A DNA stretch of 64,000 nt from Sipunculus nudus (GCA_026874595.1 CM049315.1:69885916-69949915), one strand, 5' to 3'. Counted from the first letter of the stretch, positions 1 to 11,636 are shown. A program made the numbers and translations. The notes: generated from the letters alone by a model not told the origin.

Positions 1-82
1 AAGGTCACTCAAGTATAGTATTTAAGCATTTACTCTAACAGTGGAAACGGTGTCTCATTTGTCCGTCACACCTTCTTAGGTT

Positions 83-349
83 TCAGTTCCTTTCAAGGTT
101 CAATGTGTCACACAGCGACTTTGGTATTGTTATGACATCATATCTTTTAAATTTAACAATTCGGTTGTTGCAGTTCGTTTCCTCAGATACCTCCCCGAAA
201 CCGGCACCAGTTACCAGCGTGAAAAATGCCTTGGCATCCTCTTTTCGGTAGCTAGTCTTTCCGTTGCGTTTCACAGGCGGTATAAGTTTCGGGCACACTC
301 TTCCTAAGTCTTTACAGTGGCCCCAAACCAGAGTTGGATCCAAAAGCAA
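83..349 (-). CDS. Unrecognised 88-codon ORF, copy 1 of 3
   Basis: This short open frame begins at a TTG codon, not an ATG, so it is probably an exon or a fragment. The protein is basic and hydrophilic, with GFGEV near residue 50 and NNRIVKFKRYDVI near residues 62-74. I do not recognise the family. It lies next to hAT-like sequence rich in gtaattgtaattac and just outside the Tigger-like end at 392. The same ORF is kept open in all three copies of the block. It may belong to the element the Tigger inserted into, or be a captured exon; no function can be assigned. Confidence 0.35.
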   Translation of the reverse strand: MLLDPTLVWGHCKDLGRVCPKLIPPVKRNGKTSYRKEDAKAFFTLVTGAGFGEVSEETNCNNRIVKFKRYDVITIPKSLCDTLNLERN

Positions 350-391
350 TTGTATTTGAAGTTATTGTAATTACAATTACTTTTTCAAGTA

Positions 392-1108
392 CAGTAAAAC
401 ACCCCTAACGCGACCACCTGCGGGACCAGGCAAAGTGGTCGTGTTAACGGGGTGGTCGTGTTAGCGGGATGCTTGTACATCAGTCTGCCAATATTAACGC
501 AGGCGAAAATATATTGGTATTTCAAGTAAATATTAAGTTGTTGTTCCTGTTTAATTTAAAATTTAAAGAAAAATAAATAACACACATGAATATGATTCAA
601 AAGTGTTATTCACATAGAAATAAAACACACAAATGAAACAAACAGTTGGCGTTGAAGTCATTCTTACAGCATTGGTCTTAACACGAAGATGATCTGATTT
701 CTAACAGAAGTGAAAACAGAATAATCACATCAAATTTTAAGTGTTATTTTTATGGTTCCTGCTTGATCATTAAAATGTGATTTGTCACAGGTTTACTTTA
801 CTCACCTGAATATATGCGTGTGGTGCCAGTTATATTTGACAAACTCCTTTTTTATCGGTATGTTTAATGCTGTTCTAACAGCCATACTCAACAAACAAGG
901 AAACGGACAATGGAGTCCGATATCTGTTGTTGTGTATAGATTGGGCGGCATCATAAACAAGCCTAACTATGGCTGGGCAGATGATTGTCCAGCTAATTAA
1001 TCACGAGCTATTATCTTAGTCCAAGCTGGGCGATAAGCGTGTCACCTGCTCAACGGGCCGCGGTCGTCACGGGCCAGTGGTCATGATACAGTCACTTAAC
1101 TACGGACT
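392..1108 (+). mobile_element. Truncated pogo/Tigger-like element, leftmost copy
   Basis: It begins TACAGTAAAACACCCC and continues with repeated copies of a gtggtcgtgttaacgg-type motif, a terminal pattern I associate with pogo/Tigger elements that insert at TA. The copy ends inside its first 99-bp unit at about 1,108, where it meets the palindrome edge. No transposase is visible. Confidence 0.6.
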
Positions 1109-1113
1109 ATTGT

Positions 1114-3400
1114 ATCTACTTCAACTATAGCTCATTTTCCTTGTCATTCCAAGGCCTTTTTTTCTAGTGTGTGATTGCCTCAAATTTGCCGTAACTATGA
1201 TTACGCATTTTCGGGGAAAATCATGATATTCGAAAATAAAAGGACTATTTGTGCTTACTTTGTCAGTTTTTACACTATAGAGGTCTGGTCTCTTGCATTA
1301 GGTCGCATTCAATGAGTACTTCAGGATTTAAGTACAGTTCTCGCAATATCTTGTACAATATCAAGTCAAACGAGATTTTGCGAGATATCATTTAATGATA
1401 CCTTAGAGTTCACAGTTTTGCAGAAATCCTCTTGAAAGTAGTACATCTTATGTTTACACTTATATCTCAAAATCTATTTTTATTTCTTATTTTTGTGAAT
1501 TTACAGTTAATAGCGCGGATTATAATAAGCTTAGAGAAATGTGGGGCAAATTCACCAACTAGTTTTGGATAACCGGCCTGCTCGCCCCTTTCGGAAATTT
1601 ACATTCAATTTAAGGTTTCCCTAAAACCAAAAAAAAATAAAGACGGTCTAATTATCTCCTTTTTTCACAACAGTAAAGCATCTTTTAAATAAAAATATTG
1701 TCATCCAGGTTAACTCTACATTATTTTGGATTGTTTCTTTAATCTCTCCTCATAAGGCCGTCTATAACTGTTGAGTACAGCTGCTAACAGACGAAATCAA
1801 CCGACGTCAAAAATTACATGATAAACCTTGCTTCGCAGGTATAATTAACTCAGCAAATAAATACTTCACTAGGGCAAGCAGTAAGAATGGGATATTCATA
1901 ACGAAAGAATAAGTGATCTGGACATTATTTTTTTCTATCAACCGATTTATAAATAAAAATAAGACTTGGGTATATTAATCATCTCTTTTTAAGGTATCGT
2001 ATAGAGCTGAACACGAGATGTGAGCACAAGTGCCAAACGATGTAAACATTTTATTCATTATTTAATCTCAAATAATTGATCAGTAATAAAATAAAAACAC
2101 AACTACATATATACATTTGAGTGCATTAAACATCAATGACAAAGGCAAACGAATAACTCATGATTTAATATTATTCTCTAACTACTTTTTTTTAAAGATA
2201 TTACTCACCAGCGTTTATTTTGAATAACTGGTATAGCTTAAATTACTTTTCCATGTGTGCAGTAGCTTTATTAGTCAATAACTTGTTTTCATACGGTCAA
2301 ACGTCAGATATATCTCTTATACATACGTCTGAATTATAAAATGCATTTCTTTCGTGCGCATATTTATGCATTATCGTTTACATATTTATTTGGTAAATTA
2401 TACATTTGTAATTGATAATAAATCTTCCTTATAACAATGCTGTAGGTGTTAAACATAGTCAGTTTACAAAAGTTTCTTGTTCCGTTTTGTACAGTTTATC
2501 TTTGAAACAGCGAAAAGGACAAATAATTTCAAAACAGATTCCCCATTGAGAATTCCAACTGATATATACAGCCAAATCCCAGTCCCCCATACTTATTTAT
2601 GGCTAGAAAACATTTCCACTGCCTATCACAAAAATCAAATGCTATGAAGTAAGTATATTAAGACATTGTTTATTATTTTTAATTTGAACTATGATATATA
2701 TTTACGTTTTGTAATAAATAATAAATTATTTTTATTTCTAGGATAAAGAGAGAAGAAAAGGCCTTGCTTTATATTTAAACGCTTAATCATGTTCACAAGA
2801 AAGATGTCCAAGCCCATGGACAGCTGGAACATTGCATGAGAAATGCTTGAGGGAACCACGGTTGATAGATCTTGTAGTTCGAATTTTTTTTTAGGTCTAT
2901 AACCAATGTTGGAAAATGCCCAACTAATTATTCAAAGATAAAACAAGAACCAAGTTCCACACTGTTCCCCGGCCATATGTTTAACTTAGTGTGGCATCAT
3001 CAGTGATGGTGCGGGACGGACGGACGGATTGAAGGACAGACGGACGAAAGGACGGAGGGACTGACAGACGAGGACTCTCTCCCACCGTCGGGGAATAAAA
3101 AATGCATGATCCTGGTGTAGACATGACTTTCTACTAATGATTCCTTGGGTTTTCAACTTTCGTATTTCAGATGAAAGGGTGAGACTTGTTTGACGGCATC
3201 TGAAAATAATGTAAAAAATTTCTTCTCTGATAAAAAAATAATAACAATGTTCCCGGGGGGGGGGGGCTTCAGCCCCAAAAGCTCCACCTCTGGATATATC
3301 ACTATAACCGCTACATTTTGTAAAGGTAATTTCTCAGTATTCACCAGAAAAGTCCACTTTTGCCGTGTTTCCATTCATCCGTAAATCTCGTACGTCTCGT
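1114..3400. other. AT-rich arm segment without genes (left)
   Basis: I see no credible coding frame. Visible features are long A/T runs, a GGAC-rich simple repeat at 3,012-3,065 (gggacggacggacgga) and a G run at 3,255-3,266 next to aagctccacctctgg, which looks like the end of a G-run-bearing mobile repeat. The mirror is 19,650-21,925. Confidence 0.6.
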
Positions 3401-3695
3401 ACGCAAAAAAATAGGATCCCTCTTTTTTAAGATGAACTGTTTCCATGTGAACGTTTTAACGTGCTCCGCATGTGTATCCGCAAAAACGGACAGCATCGAA
3501 ACAAATCGGTAAGCGATTCATCCGTTTTGCGGATTGCAAAAATGCCTACATTTCCTATCAGCGCCGGCACCAGGTGTGATTTGTTTATCACCCGAAACAA
3601 TATTAACTGTCAGGTCCCTGCCATGGGTGGCGACATCTATATATCGCCACCAATTCTATTCATTCTCCGCTTTGTGTCATCCGCCGCGGTGGGAT

Positions 3696-4759
3696 ATGGC
3701 GAATCAGACAAACGAATCGGAGTAAAATGCTTCATTGGACAAAATATTAGTTGGTTTAAAGAGTCTAAATGCGTCAGTTGGACAGTTATCGTCTAGGATA
3801 GATATAATTGAACGGAGCATTGGTCAGGAATCACTTGCCGAGGCGGATAATACTCTAAATAATGTCCCGGCCACCAGCGTTTCTGGCGCCATATCAAACA
3901 GTTACACAGGAAATCTTTCTGCGAATGCACCCAGTGACCCTCAACCTGATGTGTCGCATGAAAACGGTAAGTCAAACTTTGGTGATCAGCGGCTTTACAT
4001 GCCAGAAACCGTGGGTGAGTACCACAACCCCAGTGTAGAAAATCCCGCAAATGTTGCCGGTGCGAACTGTCACATGGACAGCAACTTTGTTCGTCCTAGA
4101 TATAATCCAGCCGGAGGTTCATCAAGTGTTCAGGGCGCCCTCGGTTACTTACGTTTTAATACAGAGTTCCTACAGAATGAATATAGAACTATTGAAGACG
4201 GGGTACGCCGTACTAGACTTCAAAATGATTTGAGACTTGGTGACTTGGGTAGAACAGTTATACGGAGAGCAAATCAGCCAGTATCCAGTATCATTTCTAG
4301 AACTGGTAAATATTTTGAGACATTTTGAAGGTGATATCAGAACTTGAATCTGGTTCCGTGGGTGAAGGAGATTTACAGGACATATTTGTAATATCATTTG
4401 CTGCATTACGTTATTTGCAAGAGGAGTATGCCCTACTTTTGGTGCAGGGAAAGTTAGGTACAGAAACAGCTGGCGTATATCGTTGAATGCAGCGTCACGC
4501 GGGTGCCTTCCCTGCAGCTTCACTTGATACCTTGCGTAATTGTGTTGCAATATCCGCCGCTAGGGAGCAGCACCAACAATCACAGCACCGTGGCCAGGGT
4601 TGGCGTCGTTCAGGTGGTTTTGGACGTGGAGGCGGACGTGGCTTCAGTGACAGGCAACAGTCAACTGATATATTCCGCTCATTCACTAGCAACAGAGGTT
4701 TTCGATTTAACCGTGGTCGGAGTGGACGTCCAGACGGGCTGGACAATCCTATGGACTAG
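3696..4759 (+). pseudogene. DIRS-like retrotransposon gag, broken (left arm)
   Basis: The likely start is the ATG at 3,696 (MANQTNESE). A TAA at 3,723 interrupts it at once; the same frame then runs to 4,328 with a predicted helical segment near SLNASVGQLSSRIDIIERS. A frame change near 4,320 and a TGA at 4,484 break it again before an Arg/Gly-rich tail (RRSGGFGRGGGRGFSDR, about 4,600-4,660) that would suit nucleic-acid binding. Gag would form particles with element RNA. The order gag, RT, RNase H and the protein style fit DIRS/Ngaro tyrosine-recombinase retrotransposons. The same lesions occur in the mirror copy. Confidence 0.7.
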
Positions 4760-4885
4760 TTCCACTTTTTGGGATGAAAGTGAACTGTGTACTGTGATTG
4801 GTCTACTCAGTGTTTTAACATGATTTTGCATGTTTTTGTTTCTTTTGCATGTATGTAAGGTTTAATCATTCACATATATATATGT

Positions 4886-6148
4886 TTGAATCCCCTGGCT
4901 CGACCTGCGGATGCTTGGATGAACATTAATGCCAGTGAGAACATATTAGATTGGGTAAATAATGGTGTACCTTTAGTCTTCAAGGAGGCCCAGTTTGGTT
5001 TAAGGTTACAAAAATACTCTTTGTCAGAGCCAGAAAGAAGGTTTGTTGATGCTAAATTACTTGAGATACTTGGCCAAGGTGTAATACGAAAATGTCATGT
5101 TGGTGAGTACCCATTGTGTATTTCACCATTAAAGTGTGTACCTAAAAAAGGTGGGAGTACCGGTTAATCATAGACTTCCGAATGTTCAATCAAAATATTG
5201 TTGTTCCTAAGTTCCGGTCAGAAGGTATTGATAAGGTGTCAGAACAAACTGTGAGCACAATAACTTGTTAGTGACTGCAGATCTAAATGATGGGTTATTT
5301 CACGTTGGTGTACATGCCGATTTTCAAAGGAATTCGAATGGCGAGGACAGTAATTTGTCTTTACAGCCTTATCACAGGGGTAACCTTGTAGCCCTTATTT
5401 TTTGTACAAGATTCTCCGTCCCGTGGTACAATATTTGCGTGAACATGGTGTCAAATTGGTTTTATATGTAGATGATTTTGTATTGATGTTAAGGAATCGT
5501 ACTGCCATTGACCACATTGATCTCTTTCTACACACACTACTTGATTTAGGTTGGACGATTAATTTTGTCCAAAGCGTACTGACCCCGTCTACTTGTTGTA
5601 CCTACTAAGTTTTGTAATTACCACTGCCCATCACGGATGTATTCCGTATATTCAGGCCACCAAGCAGCGTATTTGGCGTCTTAAAAGGGATATTAGGCGC
5701 AGCTTGAATAAAGGCACTGCCTCGGCTAGGAAACTTGCATGCATTGCAGGTCAATGTGTGTCAATGAAAAAGGCCATTCTGCCTGCAAAACTTTTGTTGA
5801 GAAATATTTATCTGGGTATAGCCCAAAGAGTTTCTTGGGACGGTATAATCGTTTTGAACCCGTGTATTGTCAAGGAGCTAACTTGGTGGCGAGAAGCTAT
5901 TGATAATTGGAACGGTGCCCCAATACGAGTTAAACCTATAGAAATTCAGGTTGCTACGGATGCAAGTCGTTTTGGTTGGGGCGCTTGTATTGAGACATTA
6001 CATGTTGAAGCTTCAGGCCAATGGAATACTCGGGTCGCCCACATGCCTTCCAACTACAGGGAGCTTCTTGCCGCAGGGCTGGCTCTGAGGTCATTTGGAC
6101 CCGAATTCCAGGGGAAATCTGTTCAAATCTTGAGCGACAACGCACAGG
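4886..6148 (+). pseudogene. DIRS-like reverse transcriptase and RNase H, broken (left arm)
   Basis: Pieces in order: an N-terminal RT segment (4,886-5,167) ending SPLKCVPKKGG; a shifted segment containing IDFRMFNQ; a segment with LVTADLNDGLFHV (from 5,265); the catalytic YVDD box at about 5,465; a thumb segment GWTINFVQSVLTPS; and from 5,593 a long frame with the RNase H start QVATDASRFGWGAC (near 5,950) and SDNA (near 6,135). RT copies element RNA and RNase H removes the RNA strand. At least three frame changes and stops separate the pieces. The frame breaks off at 6,149 at a hairpin, and no tyrosine recombinase follows, so the copy is dead. Confidence 0.85.
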
Positions 6149-6216
6149 GTTCTGTCCGCAAGTATAACAATGCAGACAGTGGGCGCTACAGCCATTGCTA
6201 TACACGCGGACAGAAC
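6149..6216. repeat. 68-bp hairpin at the broken end of RNase H
   Basis: GTTCTGTCCGC at 6,149-6,159 pairs perfectly with GCGGACAGAAC at 6,206-6,216, and pairing continues imperfectly inward (aagtataacaatg against cattgctatacac). It starts exactly where the RNase H frame stops making sense. It may be a very short MITE or foldback insertion. Confidence 0.8.
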
Positions 6217-6229
6217 TCCGCCTCGCTTG

Positions 6230-7540
6230 TATGAAAAACTATCCTGGAAAAAATGCGGACACGGCAACTGGGACGGACCGTCGCCGTATAGGCCTATAAA
6301 GACCCCCAAAAATCCCACTTTCCGCGGTTTTTGTACACTTGGCAGCCGGTAACGGCTGTAAGACCCCCCTTGTCATGTGAGACACGTAGCTGTGTTTATT
6401 TTCCCAATGTAACATCTATAAAACACCTGAGATTTTGGCTCGTTTAAATAATATTCAAATACATGCTGATATTAAAACCTTTTTTACCGGAACATTTTTG
6501 TTCAATTTTTGCCAAAATTACCCCTCCAAGCAGTCCACATTAACCATTTGCATAACATGTCTCCGATTGGCCACAAATTTATAAATAATTGCGTCATACC
6601 TTCCATTCTGTTTGAGGTTATGCTTAACATATACATATATAAATCAATCATTATCTGACAAATCTGTCATAAATGCGAAAGCCTACCAGAGCAGGCCAAG
6701 CCATACACTATACTCTCTTGCAGGACCCAGGTCATGTTCATAAATAGGACAATGTGATCTGACTTTAAACGGCTACTTTGAAAAACCCGCAGATAAGTAA
6801 TGCTTAATTATATAACTCTTGCTTGGTTCTTTCACAATGTTTTTCATTACACTGCAGTATTCAGAGTAATGCTATCAGTGGTGGATTCGGGGGGGGGGGG
6901 GGGGATGTGTCTTCAAGGATTCTGCACTGGTAAGTGTTTGCCGCCTACGTGGGTTGAGTTGATTTCATAAACAATCCTGTACTGTTGATTCAATCTTCTT
7001 TTAAAAATACGGGGAATTCGCCGAAACTTTGAAAGGTTTGGTTCTCAGCCTCCGCCCGCATTTAATCACCGTTATTAACAACTATATTTTCATAGGAATA
7101 GAAACTTACTAGTTGGAGCCCCTCGGACATTTCTTTTAAGACGATTGATTAATTCAATTTTGCTCTAATTGCCTTGGCTATGTACTAACTGCTTTTACCT
7201 ATTTAGCCTTTAAATGTCGTATTATTATGCTTTTCCATGATCATATGTCATTTTTTTTACAAAAAAAATAAATAAATTACACCAGGTATAATGCTTCAAT
7301 GCTGGACCATTACTTTTCAAGAACATGTGTGACATATATATGAACAATGCAAGTACTAAACACTTAGAACAAGGAACAATTAAACAAACATCACTGCTGC
7401 AATTCTGGCATGGGTGCACACAACACAAAAACTAGAATATGGGTATTCAACAAGCGACTATGTGTATCCGCCAAAATCAGAGCAGGAAAAGTGAAGTGAG
7501 GCATGGATTGAGTGGCAAGGGGAAATAGAGTGAGGTGTGT
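6230..7540. other. Non-coding arm segment with G-run repeat end (left)
   Basis: No supported gene. A G run at 6,889-6,904 next to cagtggtggattc looks like one end of a mobile repeat. The run is about five bases longer here than in the mirror at 16,135-16,147, so it is length-variable. The rest is AT-rich unique-looking sequence, mirrored at 15,495-16,805. Confidence 0.5.
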
Positions 7541-8340
7541 TGCATAATAGCCTGGATGTCTGCAGCCGAAATGTGTATGTAGGTTGTGCCACCTACCCAA
7601 AAATCCAGAAAGCTGTCCAAGATGTATAAACATGCAAAATTTTAGGCAGAAAAGTCAAACCACTACTGAGATATGAGTGATTTTAGCCCACGGCAGAAAA
7701 ACAGACGGACGCTGTGCAAAAAAGTTGCCACCAATTTTGTGTATGATTAAGAGCTATGTGAGATCTATACACATGCAAAATTTCAGGGGGAAATGTCAAA
7801 TCAGTCTGGAGATACAAGCCTGAATGTCTGCAGCGTAAACATAAATGTAGGTGGCACCACCTGCCACAAAATCCAGAAAGCTATCCAAGATGTATAAACC
7901 TGCAAAATTTTAGGCAGATATGTCAAACCACTGCCAAGATATGAGTGATTTTATGCCACGGCAAGAAACAGACGGATGTTGTGCAAAAATGATTGCAGGT
8001 GGCACCACCAGTTTTGCGTCTGATAAAGAGCTATGTGAGATCTATAAACATGCAAAATTTTTACCAAATCGGTCAAATGGTTCCAGAGATATGAGCTTGG
8101 ATGTCTACAGCGTCAATTTGAATGTAGGTGGCGCCACCTGTCATAAAACAAGAAAGCTGTCAAGGATGTATAAACCTGCAAAATTTCAGGTGGATAAGTC
8201 AAACTACTGCCGAGATATGAGTGATTTTATCCCAAAGCAGATGAACAGATGGACGCTGTGCAAACAAAGTTGCAGGTGGCGCCACCAGTTTTACGTATGA
8301 TAAAGAGCTATGGGAGATCTATACACATGCAAAATTTTCA
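7540..8340. repeat. ~272-bp tandem repeat with GGTGGCRCCACC core (left arm)
   Basis: Three units are seen by the recurring block gtaggtggcrccacctgyc ... gaaagctgtccaagatgtataaacmtgcaaaatt, with its core near 7,580, 7,853 and 8,128 and a spacing of about 272 bp. A second half-unit with gatatgagtgattttakccc alternates with it. Short frames across it are incidental. Confidence 0.8.
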
Positions 8341-9443
8341 CTGATGACCTTATGTGACCAACATTAGCATACAATTTGGTGATGATAGCTCCAGCCGTTT
8401 CTGAGATTTAAATTTTAATATGCCTTTTTTCACATTTAACAAAGTTCAACCTCCTGTAACTCAGCCAAAAATCTCCGAACTGGAACCATTCGAACAAACT
8501 TGAGAAAGATTGTTCCAGGGATCATTTCTGTGAAATATTGGACAATTTGGTTGGACAGTTTCGGAGAAGAAGATTTTTAAAGCCTTTTTAGCTTTTTCCC
8601 TATACAATCTAGTAAATGCAGTTAGAAAAAAAATTCGATATAGTTTTTTGGATGTCTGATTACTTACAAAAAAATTGGTGATGCTAGCTCCTGCTGTTTT
8701 TGAGAAAGCTATGGTTAACGCACAGACGACGCACGACGCACGACATACGACGCACGACACACGACGCACGACGGACGACGCCGCAACACCGCATAAGCTA
8801 ATAGGTTCGCTAACAAACCGCCTGCCCGCAGTGATTCTTGAAAGGAAAGTGCCCACGCACCAAATCTAATTTTGTTGGGCCATAGTACACCTTCAGTAAC
8901 AACAATAAGAAACGCCTTTCACCTGTGTATTTCAGTCTTTAACAGCTGATTTTTTCACAGTTGGGGAATTAGGGGATCATCATATGATTAGTTACCTTGC
9001 ATTTCTTTTCATACCTGACACACTGGATTTCATTCATATTTGTTGCCTTTGGTGCCACTGTGTCAATATTTTGTAAGCAAATTTTGTCTTCACTACCCCC
9101 CCCCCCCCCCACGCCTGTTTAACAACAACAATGCACTCCTTTCGTATGAAACAGTCGGGGCCACATGACATGGTATATAACCCCTAATCCACTTCATGTC
9201 CAGCATTAAATAAATATCTTACATATCCTCCGGCACATTCTGCCCCCTACACCGTTGTTATTACACAAATACTTCTGTACAGACATGTACATACATAAAT
9301 ACAGATAAACACAAAAGTACTATTTTTATATTTATATGATGAGGATCAAACCCACCTTTCTTGAAAACACTGCTGTACAGTTAATATGTATTGACATCTT
9401 TATTCTGCAGGAATTGTTTAGATTGAATGTGGGCCATATAAAA
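8340..9443. other. Non-coding arm segment (left)
   Basis: Apart from the short CGACG repeat and a C run at 9,098-9,110, this segment holds no supported gene. A frame on the minus strand over 8,461-8,700 is repeat-derived. Its mirror is 13,600-14,700. Confidence 0.5.
8715..8785. repeat. Short CGACGCACGA tandem repeat (left arm)
   Basis: About seven imperfect copies of acgacgcacg in a row. The mirror at 14,255-14,325 is one or two copies different, as expected for a slippage-prone repeat. It creates false Arg/Cys-rich frames on the minus strand. Confidence 0.85.
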
Positions 9444-9525
9444 AAGGTCACTCAAGTATAGTATTTAAGCATTTACTCTAACAGTGGAAACGGTGTCTCA
9501 TTTGTCCGTCACACCTTCTTAGGTT

Positions 9526-9792
9526 TCAGTACCTTTCAAGGTTCAATGTGTCACACAGCGACTTTGGTATTGTTATGACATCATATCTTTTAAATTTAAC
9601 AATTCGGTTGTTGCAGTTCGTTTCCTCAGATACCTCCCCGAAACCGGCACCAGTTACCAGCGTGAAAAATGCCTTGGCATCCTCTTTTCGGTAGCTAGTC
9701 TTTCCGTTGCGTTTCACAGGCGGTATAAGTTTCGGGCACACTCTTCCTAAGTCTTTACAGTGGCCCCAAACCAGAGTTGGATCCAAAAGCAA
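9526..9792 (-). CDS. Unrecognised 88-codon ORF, copy 2 of 3
   Basis: Same frame and protein as at 83-349, differing at the last residue (Y instead of N). It lies in the left palindrome arm between the arm's AT-rich part and the Tigger-like element at 9,835. There is no ATG start and no visible splice sites that would prove an exon. Coding status is unproven. Confidence 0.35.
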   Translation of the reverse strand: MLLDPTLVWGHCKDLGRVCPKLIPPVKRNGKTSYRKEDAKAFFTLVTGAGFGEVSEETNCNNRIVKFKRYDVITIPKSLCDTLNLERY

Positions 9793-9834
9793 TTGTATTT
9801 GAAGTTATTGTAATTACAATTACTTTTTCAAGTA

Positions 9835-10893
9835 CAGTAAAACACCCCTAACGCGACCACCTGCGGGACCAGGCAAAGTGGTCGTGTTAACGGGGTGGTC
9901 GTGTTAGCGGGATGCTTGTACATCAGTCTGCCAATATTAACGCAGGCGATAATATATGGGTATTTCAAGTAAATATTAAGTTGTTGTTCCTGTTTAATTT
10001 AAAATTTAAAGAAAAATAAATAACACACATGAATATGATTCAAAAGTGTTATTCACATAGAAATAAAACACACAAATGAAACAAACAGTTGGCGTTGAAG
10101 TCATTCTTACAGCATTGGTCTTAACACGAAGATGATCTGATTTCTAACAGAAGTGAAAACAGAATAATCACATCAAATTTTAAGTGTTATTTTTATGGTT
10201 CCTGCTTGATCATTAAAATGTGATTTGTCACAGGTTTACTTTACTCACCTGAATATATGCGTGTGGTGCCAGTTATATTTGACAAACTCCTTTTTTATCG
10301 GTATGTTTAATGCTGTTCTAACAGCCATACTCAACAAACAAGGAAACGGACAATGGAGTCCGATATCTGTTGTTGTGTATAGATTGGGCGGCATCATAAA
10401 CAAGCCTAACTATGGCTGGGCAGATGATTGTCCAGCTAATTAATCACGAGCTATTATCTTAGTCCAAGCTGGGCGATAAGCGTGTCACCTGCTCAACGGG
10501 CCGCGGTCGTCACGGGCCAGTGGTCATGATACAGTCACTTAACTACGGACTATAATCTATGTCCAAGCAGGGCGGTGAGCGTGTCATCTGCTCAACGGGC
10601 CGCGGTCGTCACGGGCCAGTGGTCATGATACAGTTACTTAACTACGGACTATTATCTATGTCCAAGCAGGGCGATAAGCGTGTCACCTGCTCAACGGGCC
10701 GCGGTCGTCACGGGCCAGTGGTCATGATACAGTTACTTAACTACGGACTATTATCTATGTCCAAGCAGGGCGATAAGCGTGTCACCTGCTCAACGGGCCG
10801 CGGTCGTCACGGGCCAGTGGTCATGATACAGTTACTTAACTACGGACTATTATCTATGTCCAAGCAGGGCGATAAGCGTGTCACCTGCTCAAC
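9835..10893 (+). mobile_element. Truncated pogo/Tigger-like element, left-arm copy
   Basis: Starts with CAGTAAAACACCCC after a TA. It carries about four 99-bp units and stops near 10,893, where the repeat gives way to unrelated spacer sequence. The second terminal region seen in the right arm (11,637-11,840) is missing, so this copy could not move on its own. Confidence 0.6.
10460..10893 (+). repeat. 99-bp minisatellite, left array (~4.4 units)
   Basis: The unit contains tatgtccaagcagggcg, ctcaacgggccgcggtcg and ggtcatgatacagttac. Because 99 is divisible by three, the array stays open and makes a false 139-codon ORF of 33-residue repeats. It sits within the Tigger-like element and continues its terminal motif. 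Confidence 0.92.
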
Positions 10894-11636
10894 GGGTCAC
10901 TTTGAATGCTGTAATTGTATATTACTCTCACATTTTACCCCATCCCTGATATATACCATACATAATAAATTAGAATGATAAAATACCTCATGCTACCAGT
11001 TCAATTCAATAATGCAATTAAATATATAGTCCATGCCACAGCATTTGTTATTTCGAAAGTATACACCATTTGTGCATTTCAGAAAACCGATCAATAAAAT
11101 GGCGAAAACAAGTTGCTATATTTCTCTTCAAAATAATAAGCTACCAACAAAGCCCCTCAGTGAATGTGAAAGACATAAATTGTGGGAGCTTACCACCAAA
11201 TGTTTGAGCAAGTTTGATGTTGCAGACTTTGAGAAGCTGTAGAGTTTGTGACAGTGCTTACACTTGGCCTTGAGAGACGACTTACCAGTAGCTAGTTTTC
11301 TGGTGAAGTGGTCCCACACCACCGACCGGGTGTCTTTATCCATGTTTTATCATTCAGATTAGCAGGTTAAATTCTTCACTGCATAGCAGTGAGAGCAGAT
11401 CCTTGAGCTGACCTGTTTTAGTAATAGCTCGGCTTAATTCTTGGTCTCACCAACAACCAATTGAACTCAAAGTTAGATTTTCAGCACTACAGGTTGGCAG
11501 GGAGTTATGCTTTAATAACAGAAATTGAAAAGTAATTGAGAAGTAATTGTTCAAACAATTACTTTACAAATGTAATCGATTACAATTACAATTACATTTC
11601 AGGATTTCAAAAAGTAATCGATTTCAAGTACAATAA
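10894..11636. other. Unique spacer at the centre of the palindrome
   Basis: This is essentially the only part of the first 22 kb without a mirror copy. It holds the BED finger fragment on the minus strand and a stretch rich in gtaatcgattac and attacaattac at 11,540-11,625. The latter resembles the DNA flanking the Tigger-like end at 360-390 and 13,207-13,240. Confidence 0.75.
11128..11343 (-). pseudogene. BED-type zinc finger fragment of a hAT-like transposase
   Basis: The 71-codon frame starts with an ATG and has the BED layout: SVVWDHFTRK, then AKCKHCHKLYSF and NLLKHLVVSSH, giving C-x2-C and H-x5-H zinc ligands. BED fingers sit at the N terminus of many hAT transposases and bind DNA. The frame runs out after the finger, and no catalytic domain follows within the palindrome spacer. 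Nearby gtaattgtaattac-type sequence at 11,540-11,625 may be the end of the same element. A domesticated ZBED gene is possible but unsupported. Confidence 0.7.

Larger units (their letters stand above)
1..1108 (+). repeat. Third, partial copy of the inner 1.1-kb block
   Basis: Bases 1-1,108 repeat 9,444-10,553 in direct orientation and 12,503-13,597 in inverted orientation. The copy holds the 88-codon ORF on the minus strand and a Tigger-like end at about 392. It stops inside the first 99-bp minisatellite unit, where it joins the outer edge of the palindrome arm. It shares fewer bases with the other two copies than they share with each other: the ORF ends in N instead of Y, and there is a change near 510. 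The window therefore opens inside a larger tandem and inverted array. Confidence 0.9.
1109..10553 (+). repeat. Left arm of a ~9.4-kb inverted repeat (palindrome)
   Basis: This stretch reappears in reverse complement at 12,503-21,927. Mirror pairs keep a nearly constant coordinate sum: gag-like ORF 3,735-4,328 with 18,707-19,300, RNase H ORF 5,593-6,234 with 16,801-17,442, and the 88-codon ORF 9,526-9,792 with 13,249-13,515. Differences I could see by eye are scattered single bases and homopolymer lengths, so identity appears above 99%. Contents in order are AT-rich sequence, the dead DIRS-like element, a ~272-bp tandem repeat, short CGACG-type repeats, the 88-codon ORF and a Tigger-like element. 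It could be a real genomic palindrome or two haplotypes joined head to head in assembly; the sequence alone cannot decide. Confidence 0.93.

Noticed and set aside
8461-8856. 131-codon frame on the minus strand with Arg/Cys/Val repeats
   Set aside because: Part of it comes from the CGACGCACGA short tandem repeat, and the rest lies in a dispersed repeat. The mirror copy has a different start and a different repeat count.
1-10553. 1-1,108 and 9,444-10,553 as long terminal repeats of a retrotransposon
   Set aside because: The blocks have no TG...CA ends, primer-binding site or polypurine tract. The left block is cut inside a minisatellite unit, and the enclosed coding region is a truncated DIRS-like element, which does not use such LTRs.
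10559-10978. 139-codon open frame on the + strand
   Set aside because: It reads through the same 99-bp array in the left arm.
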